DNA of 64,000 nt from Scytalidium lignicola (lineage: Eukaryota > Ascomycota > Leotiomycetes), in contig NCSJ02000030.1 of assembly GCA_002812745.2 (NCBI GenBank), positions 124,001-188,000 of the forward strand, written 5' to 3'. How positions within the stretch are numbered: the first letter of the stretch is position 1; each line of letters begins with the position of its first letter. The notes under the pieces were generated by a model. That model saw only the letters and a program-made list of their open reading frames with translations. It did no database searches and had not been told where the DNA came from. Of this stretch, positions 36,916 to 48,870 are shown in pieces. A program made the position numbers and the translations under genes.

Positions 36916-37646
36916 CTACTCTTCTTCAAATGTAGTTGTCACTTTCCTCTTTTTCTTGTCCGGGAGTGGATGAGCCTGTATATCCTTATACCTAGTCAGC
37001 CTTTGATCTTGAGAATCTGTGGCAGAGGCATGTAGAGGCTAACCTTGTTCTCAATGATGCGGGTAAGGTTGTCAACAGATTCAGTCAGCTTGTTGAGTGC
37101 TAGTACCATTTGATCAAGCTTGTCGACAAAGTGGTTCTGTGCTGGCACAATTTCGGCTTCATCGTTTTGATTATCTGTGCTGCTTTGTGGAGTCGTGTCC
37201 TTCGTTGCAACTCGATGGTCGTTGCTGTTCAACTTTGCCAGCGAGAGCAGCTTACGAGATAGACAATCGATTCTCTTTTCGATTGTGCATTTATTGCTTT
37301 ACTGGATAGGGAGCTACCGGCACACGAGGATATTTCTTGTTTCACAGTCCGAAACGCGTCGAAGGCTTCAATGGGAATCTGACGGGCTGTTAGAAAAACA
37401 AAGTATTAAGATCAGGGCTATAAGACCTACTAAATCGCCCGTCTTCTCTTCTCCTCTGTAATGATAGCACTTGACATCTTTGATGTCTTTCTCCTGAAGA
37501 TCACTTGGAGAAAACCAGAGGGTTTTGGCACATTCAATACAGAAATGTTCATTCTGTTGGATGTTTTCTAGAAGAACTTTTATATCCTGTAAATTAAGTG
37601 TTGGTATCCCGAGACGAATCAGCAGGGGAGGCATGATTGGAGTCAA
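36916..37646 (-). CDS. Possible orphan gene: Cys-rich N-terminus, coiled coil, nuclear-localisation-type tail
   Basis: Four fragments on the minus strand read like one protein. The first is the N-terminus from 37646 or 37634, with HFCIECAKTLWFSPSDLQ and KCYHYRG. Next, after a likely 45-nt intron (gtaggt to aacag), comes IPIEAFDAFRTVKQEISS. Then there is a heptad-spaced segment IDCLSRKLLSLAKLN and VDKLDQMVLALNKLTESVDN. Last is a tail LPDKKKRKVTTTFEEE ending at a TAG at 36916-36918; KKKRKV is a classical nuclear-import motif. Joining fragments 2 to 3 and 3 to 4 needs frame changes that ordinary introns do not explain cleanly, so the gene may be degraded or contain very short introns. I do not recognise a family; nuclear coiled-coil protein is inference only. 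Confidence 0.4.
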
Positions 37647-38515
37647 CTAAAAACAGTGATGGGTAAAGTGGTTATGTGGTATGGGAAGACGACGAAAAGA
37701 AGCTGTGGTGAAATATATCGGGGGTAAGGAACGAGAGGGAAATGGACAAAGGAAAGGTGAACTTCATTTTCCAGACCTGCCCGAACCCGCTTGAAACCAA
37801 AAGAACCGGGAAGAATCATTTAATAGCAATGATTCTTTCTTTAATTATTAAGTTCTTTGAGTAAGTTTTGTAAAAATCTTATGCCAGTATATTCAGATAT
37901 ACAATCCTTTGCCACTCCCTATGTTATGTAGTCATCTTGACCAATAATCTTTACAGTTTAGAGGGATCAATCTTCGCCGATTAACTGATATTTCCTTCTT
38001 TAGTGTCAAATCTAGCAATATTAATTACTACTGCATCTTTTGTTCCAATTTTCTTCTTTCTTACTCCATCTTCTCCAGAAAAATCACCTCATATATATCA
38101 CATTACAGGCAAGCTGCACTCCTTCCTTTTAAGGACGTTAATTCCAGCTGTTATCGACGCGAATAGACAAATTAGGACCAGCATCAAAGTGGAGTGAAGG
38201 AATTGAATAGTATGAAATCCCAGTTAAGTCAGATGGTGCAGGATAAAACATGATTTGTTATTCTCTTTCTATTCTCATAGACCATCTAAGTATGATTCTA
38301 TGCTCTATGGTAATATCAATCTATATAATACTATCCATCTATACGTAAGGTTATACCAGAAGTCGATCATACCTCAAGAAACCTATTTTCACTATGGCGT
38401 AGGTCAAGAAATATAGCAATGATAGAGTAAAAAGGAAACAATTCTATATTCTAGATCTTCCCATTCGTTTCTAATCGCGCCTCAAATCATCTACTTCCAT
38501 ATCGAAGATATTTAT
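37647..38515. other. AT-rich intergenic region
   Basis: No recognisable gene; the plus-strand frame at 38003-38197 is short and AT-rich. Confidence 0.5.
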
Positions 38516-39245
38516 TTACTTTGCCTCCTCAACCTCAGCGGCATTAGAAAATCCCCTGTACTCCTCCTCTCCAATCCTTGCCAGCACTGATTCATCAACT
38601 TTTTTTCCCCTTCAACCCGTACAACTCCTGAAAACTCATAATCATAGGGCGCCACTTGTCAGGATCGATCCTATTTTTGTGCCCTTCCATCCTAATCTCT
38701 TGATGCACGTGTGTCCTTAACACCTTAACTTCTAACGCAATAAATCCTTTTGTATCTGCATCTTGCATCATCTCATATACCCCGACAAGCTCTGCTTCCA
38801 TCTGTGCCGGACACTCCGCTATCCTCGCTGGGCGAACCAGATCAGATATTACAGGCGTCAACCCAGCATGGCCGAACTTATCATGAACATATTCATATCC
38901 ATTCATTCTCTTAAAATATTTATACCCCTCATCCGGCTCTGCGGTTAAAATCTCTTTCGAGCCTGTTGTTCGTGCGAGGGCGTTAACGGCGTCGGTCATG
39001 CCATCTGAAGCGAGGTTGAGAACGCACTGCTTGGTACGGAGCAGATTTATGGTCGTTTGAGAGATGGCGCCGAGACCGAGCATGCAGCGATTTCCTAGCC
39101 ACCAGGCGGAAGACATTGGGGCTATGTTGAAGGTAGAGTCTGGGTTCTCAGTAGTGATGAAGACAACCGGTGTCCCCCAGTAGAAAATTGCCGGTGAAAT
39201 CGTGCTGTGCTTTGAAGCAAGTCCGTTATCCTGATCCGATACCAT
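38516..39245 (-). CDS. Flavin reductase-like (FMN-binding split barrel) protein with 3' frameshift
   Basis: The open frame from ATG 39245 to a TGA near 38595 encodes 216 residues of the flavin-reductase-like/DIM6-NTAB family: YWGTPVVFITTENPDSTFNI, APMSSAWWLGNRCMLGLG, TTINLLRTKQCVLNL, and the later FGHAGLTPVIS and EVKVLRTHVHQEI. Such proteins bind FMN as split-barrel dimers; many are of unknown substrate. At 38600-38606 the coding strand has seven A's. Reading past with one A fewer gives a further 27 codons (VDESVLARIGEEEYRGF..., ending EVEEAK) up to a TAA at 38516, and this looks like the natural C-terminus. So the annotated stop is either a sequencing miscall or a real frameshift of the tail. 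The gene has no intron. Confidence 0.8.
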
Positions 39246-40226
39246 CGTGAGAAAAGCTATAGAATTTTGATGATTTGACGTTATTAGACAGAATGAGAGT
39301 CCGGTTTTCGAATATGGTAAAGAAAAGGAGAACGAAGCCGACTATATATACACTGGCTGGCCATTTCATAGCTTGAATTATTGTACAGCCATGCCCCGAT
39401 ATCAGGTGAATTTGAAGAGTCACAATTGTTAGTGGCAATAAGATCTAGAGATATATAAAGGCACGACCTTGAAAGTGACCACTCGTGTCACTCCATTATT
39501 TAGGCATGCCCACTGAGCTACCATGAATCTGCGCGTATGAGCCCCAAGTGTCAGGTTATTACCTGTAATGGTATTCCCAATTGGTTCGATTTACAAGGGA
39601 GCTTTAATGGACATTTCAAATACCAGCCTATAGCGGAGAGAGCAGATAGTATTTGAAGTTGTAAGCTGTCTGATTAACCACTTTGAGAGCATGGACGTGT
39701 TGGTCCTAATTGGTCACATCAAACACATTGAGGTGCTAAGAAGATTGCGGAAATTGAGTGGGGATTAGAGTGACTGTGGTGGAAGTCGATGTAACTATGT
39801 ATGTTATTGCATGTGACCTAGCAAATAAAATCTCTCCGTTGGGTTGCTCTATTGTCACGAGGTGGTCTTTTCGAGGTATCGCGTGTCTGCGGAAGATGTG
39901 ATTACAGTATGCAATTCCTGTTTCCCTGCCGCTGCTGCTCCTCTTCCATCCCCCAACTACCTCCTTGCATTGTACGCTGTGCAAAGCTTGTTTTATTCAA
40001 ACCACCGATCTCCCAGCTCTGCAAGCTCTATCCCGTACCAACCGACATCTCAGCAGTATAATACTTCTTGTTGTTCCGCGCCAATCCTCATCTACTCTGC
40101 GTGTGCGCGAAGCCGTCTGGCACGTAATACCTCGCTGCTTTGCTCACCCTTGCTTCACCTCAACCTTACTACGAGTAAGTTATGCATAGAAGCGCTTGGA
40201 GACCTCTTAACCGAAAATAGACTTGG
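39246..40226. other. Intergenic region, no gene recognised
   Basis: AT-rich to 39.8 kb, then more balanced composition toward the HET pseudogene. The plus-strand frame at 39844-40230 (129 codons) is Ser/Leu-rich and matches nothing that I know. Confidence 0.45.
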
Positions 40227-42702
40227 GTGAGAGTCGGCCGAGGGTCACCCAGCCAATCTAAATTCGATCTAAATTCGATCGATTGTAAAGCAGGTCATAC
40301 TTGGACCCTCTACAAACCTCCTCCAGTGTCAGGATGTCCGCACGCTCAACTTGCGGCTCTAGGGGACGGAGCGTTAGGGGCATACGCGCCAATCTCGACG
40401 TGCATTAAAAACTCTGCGGATTGCTCTAAATGTCACTTGATACTCTAAGTGACGGAGGCGGTAAACCCTGGCTGGTTAGATGAAAATAAAGATGGGCGTG
40501 GCGTTATTTATATTGACCATTCTCACGGCGATAATGATGCTGGAATAGGCACGATCAAGCTGCAGTTAGCGTCGTCGTTGAACATGGAGGACCCGGAATT
40601 TGTTCATCGTGCGACTTTGGTCGATTCATTTCAAATCTTCCATCGATCGAAGCATAAGTCTATACACGAAGCAGCTTGTCTAAACGCGCTAACGGGAGAT
40701 AGAGGAACCAATGTATGAGGAGCCAGACGATAAACACTTCTATTTTGAACCCATAAAACTACCAGCCCAGACACTAAAGATCATTGAGGATTCCTCTTCT
40801 AAAGCTGCCTTCAATTGAGCGACACAATGGTTATCATACTGTCTTGAACACGACGAAGGATGTAAACCGCCAGATGAAGATTTTAAGCCCCGCCGTCTGC
40901 TCAATGTGAGTTCTTGGGATGGATCTCGTGAGCCATTTCTCTTCGAGCCTTCTTCACCTGTTCCTTATGCCTGCCTCGGCTATTGCTGGGGACTAAATTC
41001 AGGAGATATTTTAAAGACAACGAAAGAAAATTTGGAACAGCATTACAAGGCAATCCCGGTCTGCTCAATGCCCGTTGGGGTCCAAGACGCTGTTACTGTG
41101 TGCCGCAGACTTAAAATTCCAAATCTTTGGGTAGATTCTTTATGTATCATCCAAAATGATAAGCTTGCCTGGTTGATGGACGCGTCAGAGATGGACCGAA
41201 TCTATCTCAACTCTCATCTCACCATCGCAGCGTTGGAACCTGCAACCTGCAAGTCACGGTTTTTAGGGACACAGAGCTTTGGAGAGCCAAATTGGCAACG
41301 TCATTTTGTTACCAATATCCGTGCTACAGCCGATGGCCCTCCGCTGGAAGTTTTCATAAGATCTCCACCCGACTATTCTAGCAGGAAAATAGAGCAATGT
41401 TCCCTGGACCAACGAGGCTGGTACCTTGAAGAAAGCTTGCTGCCAAATCGCAGACTATGCTTCAACGGAAACGAGATGGTCTGGGAATGTGTATGTCGAA
41501 AGATTTGCGAGTGTGGTCATGCATTGTGGATACCACAGGCTACAAAATACTGAGAGCTTGGTGCATCACTAAAATTTAGGCGGTTGAAAGCGAGACCGAC
41601 TGTCTCAAAACTACATTATTTAACAACAATCGGAGAAAAATGGGCGGCGGAATATCCTGGTGAATATGAAGAAGCTGAACGAAATCGTAGAATGACTGAC
41701 ATGACCAAGGAGTTTGGCCATCCTAGGTTTGTGTATGAAAGATGGAGGAACCTGGTCTCAGATTATTCACAGCGTGCTCTCTCTCAGCGGAAGGATAAAC
41801 TGAGTGCTATACCTGGCCTGGCCAAAATAGTTCGCGATGGATTACAAAGCCCATATGAGCCTCTAGATAAATATCTAGCCGGCCTCTGGAAAAGAGAGTT
41901 CCATTTTGACCTTGCATGGCGTGTAATAACGTTAGCATCAGAGACAGCTTCGAAGAAATTGGAACCAAAGAATGAAATGGGGTCGCAGTATCGCATCCCC
42001 AGCTGGTCGTGGGCATCTGTGGATGGATCCGTCGACTTCTTCTTCAATGGTCCTGTGCCTAATTGGAATCATACGCCAGAAATTGTGGATTGTTGCAAAG
42101 TCGAAAGCGTTGTGTGCCATCGAGAATATCTGGATGATGAAACAAGTGCGGTTACTAGCGGGTATGCTGTTCTTACGGCCGATGTAGCGCAGGTGGAATA
42201 CGTACCTGCAGGTACAAAAGACAAACTGGTAGTATTTGTTCGATCTAAGAATCTTCGCAGTGTTAAAGTATTTCTGGATAAGCCATGGGAACAAGGAATG
42301 GGGTGGTCAAATACCAACAGTGCCACTATGACAACAGGATATAGTGATCGACAAAAAAGAGAAAAGTTCTATTGCTTCAAATTGTTTTCCTGGAAAGTTT
42401 ATATTGGGAAGAAGGAACCACCCTGGGAAGAACACTCGATGGGACCGGAAACTATACAACAAGGCATGATAGGACCTGATCCTTGGCCGGAAGACATAGA
42501 AGGAACTGAAACTTGGCAGAAATACATGATAGAGCCTAACAGTTGGAGAGAAGACGATGTAGATACTTGGCCACAAGCGATGATGGGGCCCGAAACTTGG
42601 TTTCTACTGCTGAAGGCATCACTAGAGGTTGAAGAGACATTCGAGAGAAATGGTATTGGCATGGCCAAATGGTTCATATCCACGTCACTGCCCAATATTT
42701 GA
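40227..42702 (+). pseudogene. HET-domain (heterokaryon incompatibility) protein gene, interrupted
   Basis: The HET core is plain: PYACLGYCWG, then MPVGVQDAVTVCRRL, PNLWVDSLCIIQND, MDRIYLNSHLTIAALE, and QRGWYLEESLLPNRRLCF. A long C-terminal region follows (WRVITLASETASKKLE, SWSWASVDGSVDFFF). The frame is interrupted by TAA at 40446-40448, TGA at 40816-40818 and TGA at 41551-41553. The second and third are in the same frame as the flanking coding sequence (41584 and 40906 are in register), and one frame change lies near 40710. Each stop could be a C-to-T change in CAA or CGA. HET proteins trigger cell death on fusion of unlike hyphae; this copy appears inactive unless stops are read through or spliced. 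The N-terminus (C-rich, SADCSKC) lies upstream of 40446. Confidence 0.8.
42451..42600 (+). repeat. Degenerate 20-residue repeat in the HET pseudogene C-terminus
   Basis: Two units, MIGPDPWPEDIEGTETWQKY and MIEPNSWREDDVDTWPQAM, followed by a partial MGPETW, share an M-x-P-x-x-W-x-E-D spacing. The repeats are coding-frame and too diverged for recent slippage. Confidence 0.6.
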
Positions 42703-45700
42703 AGATGCTGAGTTAACTACAATAAAAATCGTATAGTATAAATGTCACTAATATTACTAAATAGAGGATGACTAGCTGTGAAACTAGTTTTTAAAAGATA
42801 GTGAGAATGACATTTCGGACGATAGCTAAGGCTTATTGAAATAATAAATAATGGCAACACATTCTCACGTACTTTGTATATCACCAAAAAAGTTGACATT
42901 CACATATAGACAGGTGAGTCAGTCGGTGACCAATATACTGTATTCATAGCCAAAGAGAGTACAACACCTTTGGCAAAACGCTAAGTTAATACTAATTGAT
43001 TAGTCATTGTATGTTAGACCATGCAAACTTTATCAAAGACCGGCGTAAGCTGCAGAATGAGCTTCCACCGCGCGGCAAGTAAAGCCGAGCGTAATTTTGT
43101 CCGACTTTTATAACCATAAATTCTAAACTATGAAAGTTAATACATTGTAAGCGTGTTATCAAGTTGTACAGCTGATTACATAAAGTAGCAATATATGAGG
43201 TTTGTAAGTGAGTGNTTTTTTTAAGGCCATAAAGTGTAGTTAAGTTATCGACTAACTAATCAAATGGTAAGGTATGGTAGAATAAAGAAGAAAAAAGGCT
43301 TAGTTATAATAATTATTATAATTACTATTATGTTTACTAAATAAATATTCTTTATTATATATTATCTTCTTTTTATTATTATGTTGTTTTTTTAATTATA
43401 ATAATAAGAAAAACGAAAGAAATATTAAAAGAATAATTTAATTTAACTTTTTAATATATGTTAGTTCACCTGTAACATGTAGTACAGTACATAATTGTAT
43501 ATAATATACTTGTTGTGCTATTTCATAATTATTGTTTAATTAAGAGGTAAGAGTAGAACGAAATTATACAACTTAACTTCGAATGCCCAACATTCTTAAG
43601 GCTCCTGCTACCGGTGGTTTCCTAACACCACGTGCTCCCATCGCCTCACGCTGGTCTTTAAGCCCATTTTGATATCCTCAAAAATAAAATTCCTGTGCTC
43701 AGGCCAACGTTGTCATTGGCAGTGAGCTAAATTGAGGGAATTTTGTCCTCGGTGTGAGCAGATGCACAGCTATCCCAAAGAGGCGACTAGCCATCATCGT
43801 GTGTCGGTACTAGAAGCTTCAGACCTCTGCAGACTCTCGGAAGCCAAGCTCTTGGGGGTTCAGCTAGGCCTCCTGGAAAATGACACGAGTTACAATTTGG
43901 GTATGTAGTGTAATCACTACTAGACCAGGCGCAACATTGTGTACTGCCAGTACACATCATCGTTGGGAGAACAACGTGAAAGTTATGGCACGCCCAAAAC
44001 TTTCTGCAACCGTAATTCCCTCAGCGTTATTCTCCTCTTCTTGCTTCGTGACTTTTTTCATTCCTTCACTTCGTTGGTATGTTCAATATGATCTAGCTCT
44101 CCTTCCACATCTTGTGCAAGTCTCGTATAATCCCAATCCTTATTTTCGATCTTGTTTCTCTTCGTGACTGCTCTGCAGTCGTAGAGGTCATCTAGTCGTT
44201 TCTCCTTGGTAATCCTCCTTGAGGTGATGAAATTGGAAATAATGTTGGCGTGCATGGTGGTGAGCTATATTTCGCAACTCGATACATTCATTTTCGCTCG
44301 TATCGGCATCTGGATGTGGTAGTGTGATGTTTTGGTCTGTGATAATGTTAATCCAGAGCATCAAGCACCGATGGTAAAAGTAATAAGTTATCTGGATGGC
44401 TCTGGTAGAATGGTACCTTTGCAAAATGATTCTGAGAAACCTGTGCCTTTCTTCAGCGTTGTATACTCTAGCTGTGGAGGCTCCCGAGTAGAGGCACGCA
44501 TAGCTTAACGGATAATAATAGCGCAGGCCGATGTCAACTAAAAGAAATGTAAAGGGAGCAGCACATCTCGGGGATTTTGAGATCTTAGGCGCAGGAGGAT
44601 GAAGGATCGAAATACTAAAGCTAGAAATTTTAAATCTTGGAAGCTCTTTACCGTCTCGCGGCTTGCCGCGCAAGACAAGTCCAAGCCACAGCCTAGATGA
44701 ATGACAGCGCTCTACTCTAACTGGTTGTTGATCCTCGGTATTCGTTTCATCATTATTGACTGATTGTACTCGCACTTGAGTGAGTGCCTCAGGTGGTTAA
44801 AGCAATGAATTATCATTTAGTCTCGGGGTCATTAAGCTATGCAAGTTAGCCTGTGGAGCTGTCTCCAGTCCAATGCGACATCACCGTCGGTCCAATCCGT
44901 ATTAATCAATGACAAGTACCCTGCCAAGCAGTAAGACCAGCTTCCTATCTTGCGGTTCCTGCAAGTTAGTGGTTGGTAAGCCGGCTATACCTAGCAGGGC
45001 TGACAGTGCTGTCACTCCAGGGGCATAACAGGCACTTAGCCCCTCCAGAATATGGTCAACTACCACCTGGACTGTGAAGGGTTCACATCCTGAGAGTGCA
45101 TTGGTTGTGGACCAAACTCAACTTCTACCTCTGTCAATTCTCAAGCTGCTTTGCTTGGGGGGTGGGGGGTAATGGACTTACTCTTACTAACTCCCAGGCA
45201 TTATATCAATCTCCTCTGTGCAAATGGCAAATTCGGCAGCATTTATATTATATATAAGCCTGTTAAAAGCGGACAGAACTAGGATTAATGCTCTAAATTA
45301 ACTTACAAGAACGAAAAGGCCACCCAGCGTCGCTTCCATCTTTTAATGTATTTAATTCGGGCCTAATAGTAATACCGATGTCACAGATAATCCACTTTAT
45401 GATATGGGCATTGCAAGGTCTTTATATTCATGCTTGAAACGTACAACCTCCCTAAATTTATTTCCTATACTTTGTTAGAACCAAGGGATCCTGAACAGGT
45501 ACATTCTCATTCAAGATGTGATGGAGGATAGCACACATGCCTTCGCAAATTTGCGTTAGTGCAGCGAGTCAAAGCTAGAAAGAAATAGTAGCGGTAAGTA
45601 TATTTTCTCGCGACATAACACCGTTCTACTTTTCCACACGTGTTACGCGGAAGCTTGATGATTCCCCCGATGTTTTTTGTACCAAAGTATGATAAACCAC

Positions 45701-46857
45701 AGACTAGAAGCTGTGAAGCTGTAACAGTGACATCTAGCTGGGTTTGGATTGGCGAGACGTTGATAGGCGGAATACCTTGCTCCACTCCACCACATGCTGT
45801 GTGTAGCGAGTACGGTCGAAAGCACGTNAAAAAAATGTGGGAGGGATGGGCTGTGTTTAGTTGTAGCTTTGATTTCCTCATATTTAGAAAGACACGAAAC
45901 TTACTCTAACACTAAAGTTCGCAGCAAAACTGTTCTCCTTTGAAGTTTTAGATGTCTTAGCAATAGCAATTATCTATATAGAGTAGATATATTTATGAAT
46001 TCTTTAGGAAATATTTTAGTTTTGAATGATATTTTTGTAGCTCTACCATCAGATGTAATTATGTTTAATAAAAGCTTGATGGAGATTTTGATCTGAATTT
46101 GAGGGAAATTTGATCTTTGTTTTTTGTTTAGCTTCCAGGCCATTCGTTGATATACAAGCCGAAATGCTATCTGCTCAGGACAGAATATTAAGCTATAGTA
46201 GCGCTTAATTGGGATTTCCCATTTATAATCTAGAATCTTATAATGCCATTCATAGTGAGATAAGTCCAGTTATCTTTGTTGTGACAGTTCTCGCTCTCGC
46301 ATGTGAACTCTTTTCTCACTGCCTGAAGTCTTCCGGCGTTCCTGGTGGGAATTGCATCTCGTGAACAAAACAAAACGCCAAATGTTACGGAGGGGTTCGA
46401 GAGATGGTTATCTACAAAAAAAGATATATATGCGGAGCACGATAACCCGCTCAACTACTAGTCTACTAAGCGGTTTGAGTATCCTCGAGCGACTAGAATG
46501 GCAATTGATATCTTATCAATTCCTTCATTGGATGCAGAGCGCCAGAAGACCTATTAAAGCCGTTTGAGTTGATAACTACCGCCCCTGGAATCACTACATG
46601 CAGCACGTCAATAACAGAAAAGAAAACGAGATAAAGGATCTGAACCTGTGTTGTTGCAGCAAATGCAGAGCTAGTACCCTTCAAAGCTTAGTGTAATGGA
46701 CCTCAATGTCATGTTGCTAAGAAGTCCGGACATCCGGAATTGGCTGAGACAGCCTAAGTTATTATTTGCTGACATTTTAAATCAAGATCAATAGAGGCTA
46801 TCCTTTCCATAAAGATTTTTTCTATTCTATGCCAAACATAATCTTTTTACATGTGCC
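42703..46857. other. AT-rich, gene-poor tract
   Basis: About 4.2 kb without a recognisable gene. 43.2-43.6 kb is extremely AT-rich and includes the motif GTACAGTAC at about 43492. The minus-strand frame at 44188-44775 (195 codons) has no known domain and an irregular composition. Ns flank homopolymers at 43215 and 45828. The tract probably consists of old mutated repeats, but no element is identifiable. Confidence 0.5.
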
Positions 46858-48324
46858 ATGTACTCAAGCCGCAGGCTGGCGAAGTATTCTGCCGCCATCA
46901 TTAGCCTTGTGCTACTCTTGACGTTATACCGCAAACCTATACTCGCATCGTCGGGCGATATAGCTATTTCCCTGCGGCGCATCCGTGAGCTTGTGTACTT
47001 TTCAACACTTGATAGTTAATCCTAACATTCACAGCAATGACTGAGCCAAAAACAGAACATCGTTTGTGGAGAGCTCACGACCACGACGCCGAAGATCCGG
47101 CTCTGCCTGTTGTAAATGCTTCAATCATATCGTTGGTTCGTAACGATGAGCTCGAGGGTATCATAGCTTCAATGCGGCAAGTTGAAGCGTCTTGGAATTC
47201 CAAATTTAACTACCCATGGACGTTCTTTAATAATGAACCTTTCACTGAAGAGTTCAAGAAGAGGACACGGACCGAGACAAGGGCTGAATGCAGATACGGT
47301 CCGTACATAGTCGCTCTGATAGGCCATTTTCTTTAGAATGAATTCCGGAAAAGAATCTGACCAATCTGTATTGTGTCAGAACTTATTCCAAGAGAGCATT
47401 GGGATGTACCAGCGCGGATTGATCAAGCTACCTTTGAAGAGGCAGCACGATCTATGAGCTCAAAAGGAGTCAAGTATGCTTCTAAGTTGAATTACCACCA
47501 AATGTGTCGCTGGTATTCTGGCTTCTTTTACAAGCATCCTGCTTTGAAAGATATTCGATACTATTGGCGTGTTGAGCCCAATATTAAGTACGATACCTGT
47601 CTTATATATTTTCTCCGGCTTATATTGAGAAATGCAATATAGACTCTTTTGTGATATCGACTATGATGTCTTCCGCTATATGGCCGACAACAACAAGACA
47701 TATGGGTTTACAATCAATATCTACGACGATCCGAATACATTACCCTCGCTTTGGCCTGAGACATTGAAGTTTCTGTCTGCGCATCCAGAGTATCTTAGCC
47801 GTAATAATTCGCTCGAGTGGCTTACAGATAGCTCGCAGAGACCAGAAGTGAACCTCGCGGCTAATGGGTATAGCACTTGCCATTTTTGGAGTAATTTCGA
47901 GATTGGAGATATGGAATTTTGGAGGAGTACAACCTATGAAGCTTTTTTTCAGCATCTTGATCGCGCTAATGGGTTCTTTTACGAGCGATGGGGCGATGCT
48001 CCAGTTCACAGTATCGCTTTAGGGCTGTTTGAGGATACGTCCAAGATTCATTGGTACTTTATTCCTCAATTCATATTTAACTACCTAATTTGTTTATGAA
48101 CTAACTTGTGTGATTTCTGTCGGCAATATAGGTTTCGAGATATCGGCTATCAACACACAGTATTCAGTAACTGTCCTGATTCCCCTAAGTGCAGTGGTTG
48201 CAAAGCGAATAGGTTAGCTCCGATAACCATTTGGTTAAACAAGGAGGACTGTCGTGCAAACTGGTTTAATCAAGTTTGCAAGGATAAAGTAAATGATTAT
48301 AGTACTTTGTGTTTACAAGGCTAA
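46858..48324 (+). CDS. Alpha-1,2-mannosyltransferase, GT15 family (KRE2/MNT1/KTR-like)
   Basis: Five exons: 46858-46984, 47035-47298, 47380-47587, 47643-48053 and 48132-48324. All phases agree, giving 400 residues. The N-terminus is a short cytoplasmic tail plus signal anchor (KYSAAIISLVLLLTLY), so it is a type II Golgi membrane protein. Family features are NASIISLVRNDELEGIIASM, IPREHWDVPARID, YYWRVEPNIK, FCDIDYDVFRYM, YGFTINIYDD, FWSNFEIGDMEFWR (which holds the acidic residue thought to act as nucleophile), GFFYERWGDAPVHSIALGLF, and HWFRDIGYQHTVFSNCP. GT15 enzymes extend O- and N-linked mannan on cell-wall proteins using GDP-mannose. Introns are 50-81 nt. The gene is AT-richer than those at 11-35 kb and is followed within 100 bp or so by a transposase relic. 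Confidence 0.93.
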
Positions 48325-48429
48325 GATGGCATTTATTGGATAGAATTTAACATATTACATTTAAATTTGAGATTCTTCGGTAGTACATCGAATAAAGAGC
48401 TTTAGGAATTTCAGGTCTATATCGTCTGT

Positions 48430-48870
48430 TGTACACCCATTTTCAGACGAATGAACCACTTCTGGACCTCCCAATGAGCTATCCTAGTACCAGGAACCCA
48501 TATGATATTTATATTGAACAATGATTACTGGAGGAATTAGAGCTTTTCCATTAGCGCGTATGATTTCAATAAGTGTAACAAATCGACGGTTTTTAGGGCT
48601 TAAAGAATAAAGCTAAATATAGTTAATTAAAAGTTTGAGTGAATAAAGATATATCTACCTTAGTAATCTCAAGTGGAACAAATATTTCCACACCTTTGGG
48701 GCTCCAATTCGAAAGCCCGATTCGTCGAAATTAAGATTAATTGCCTGAATATTATGCTCCCGTATAAATCATTTTAAAGACTCTTCTTTATCTTGAGCTA
48801 TAGTTCTTGCTTTTGCAATTGGTTTGGGTTTAATTTTATGAAGGCCAGCTAATTTACCTAACGAGGTAAT
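48430..48870 (-). mobile_element. Fot1/pogo-like DDE transposase relic
   Basis: Minus-strand fragments spell the central DDE region of a fungal Tc1/pogo-type transposase: KIKPKPIAKARTIAQDKEES, then NIQAINLNFDESGFRIGAPK (the second-aspartate block, near 48693-48750), and SPKNRRFVTLIEIIRANGKA followed by HMGSWY (48487-48601). A stop follows WY. Joining the blocks needs a one-base frame change and probably a short intron (gtagat to tttag). The element is therefore dead. Terminal repeats were not found. Confidence 0.65.

Noticed and set aside
39844..40230. 129-codon plus-strand open frame before the HET pseudogene
   Set aside because: Ser/Leu-rich without motif; not clearly joined to the HET reading frame.
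44188..44775. 195-codon minus-strand open frame
   Set aside because: No domain, no intron-supported extension, irregular composition in an AT-rich tract; chance frame cannot be excluded.
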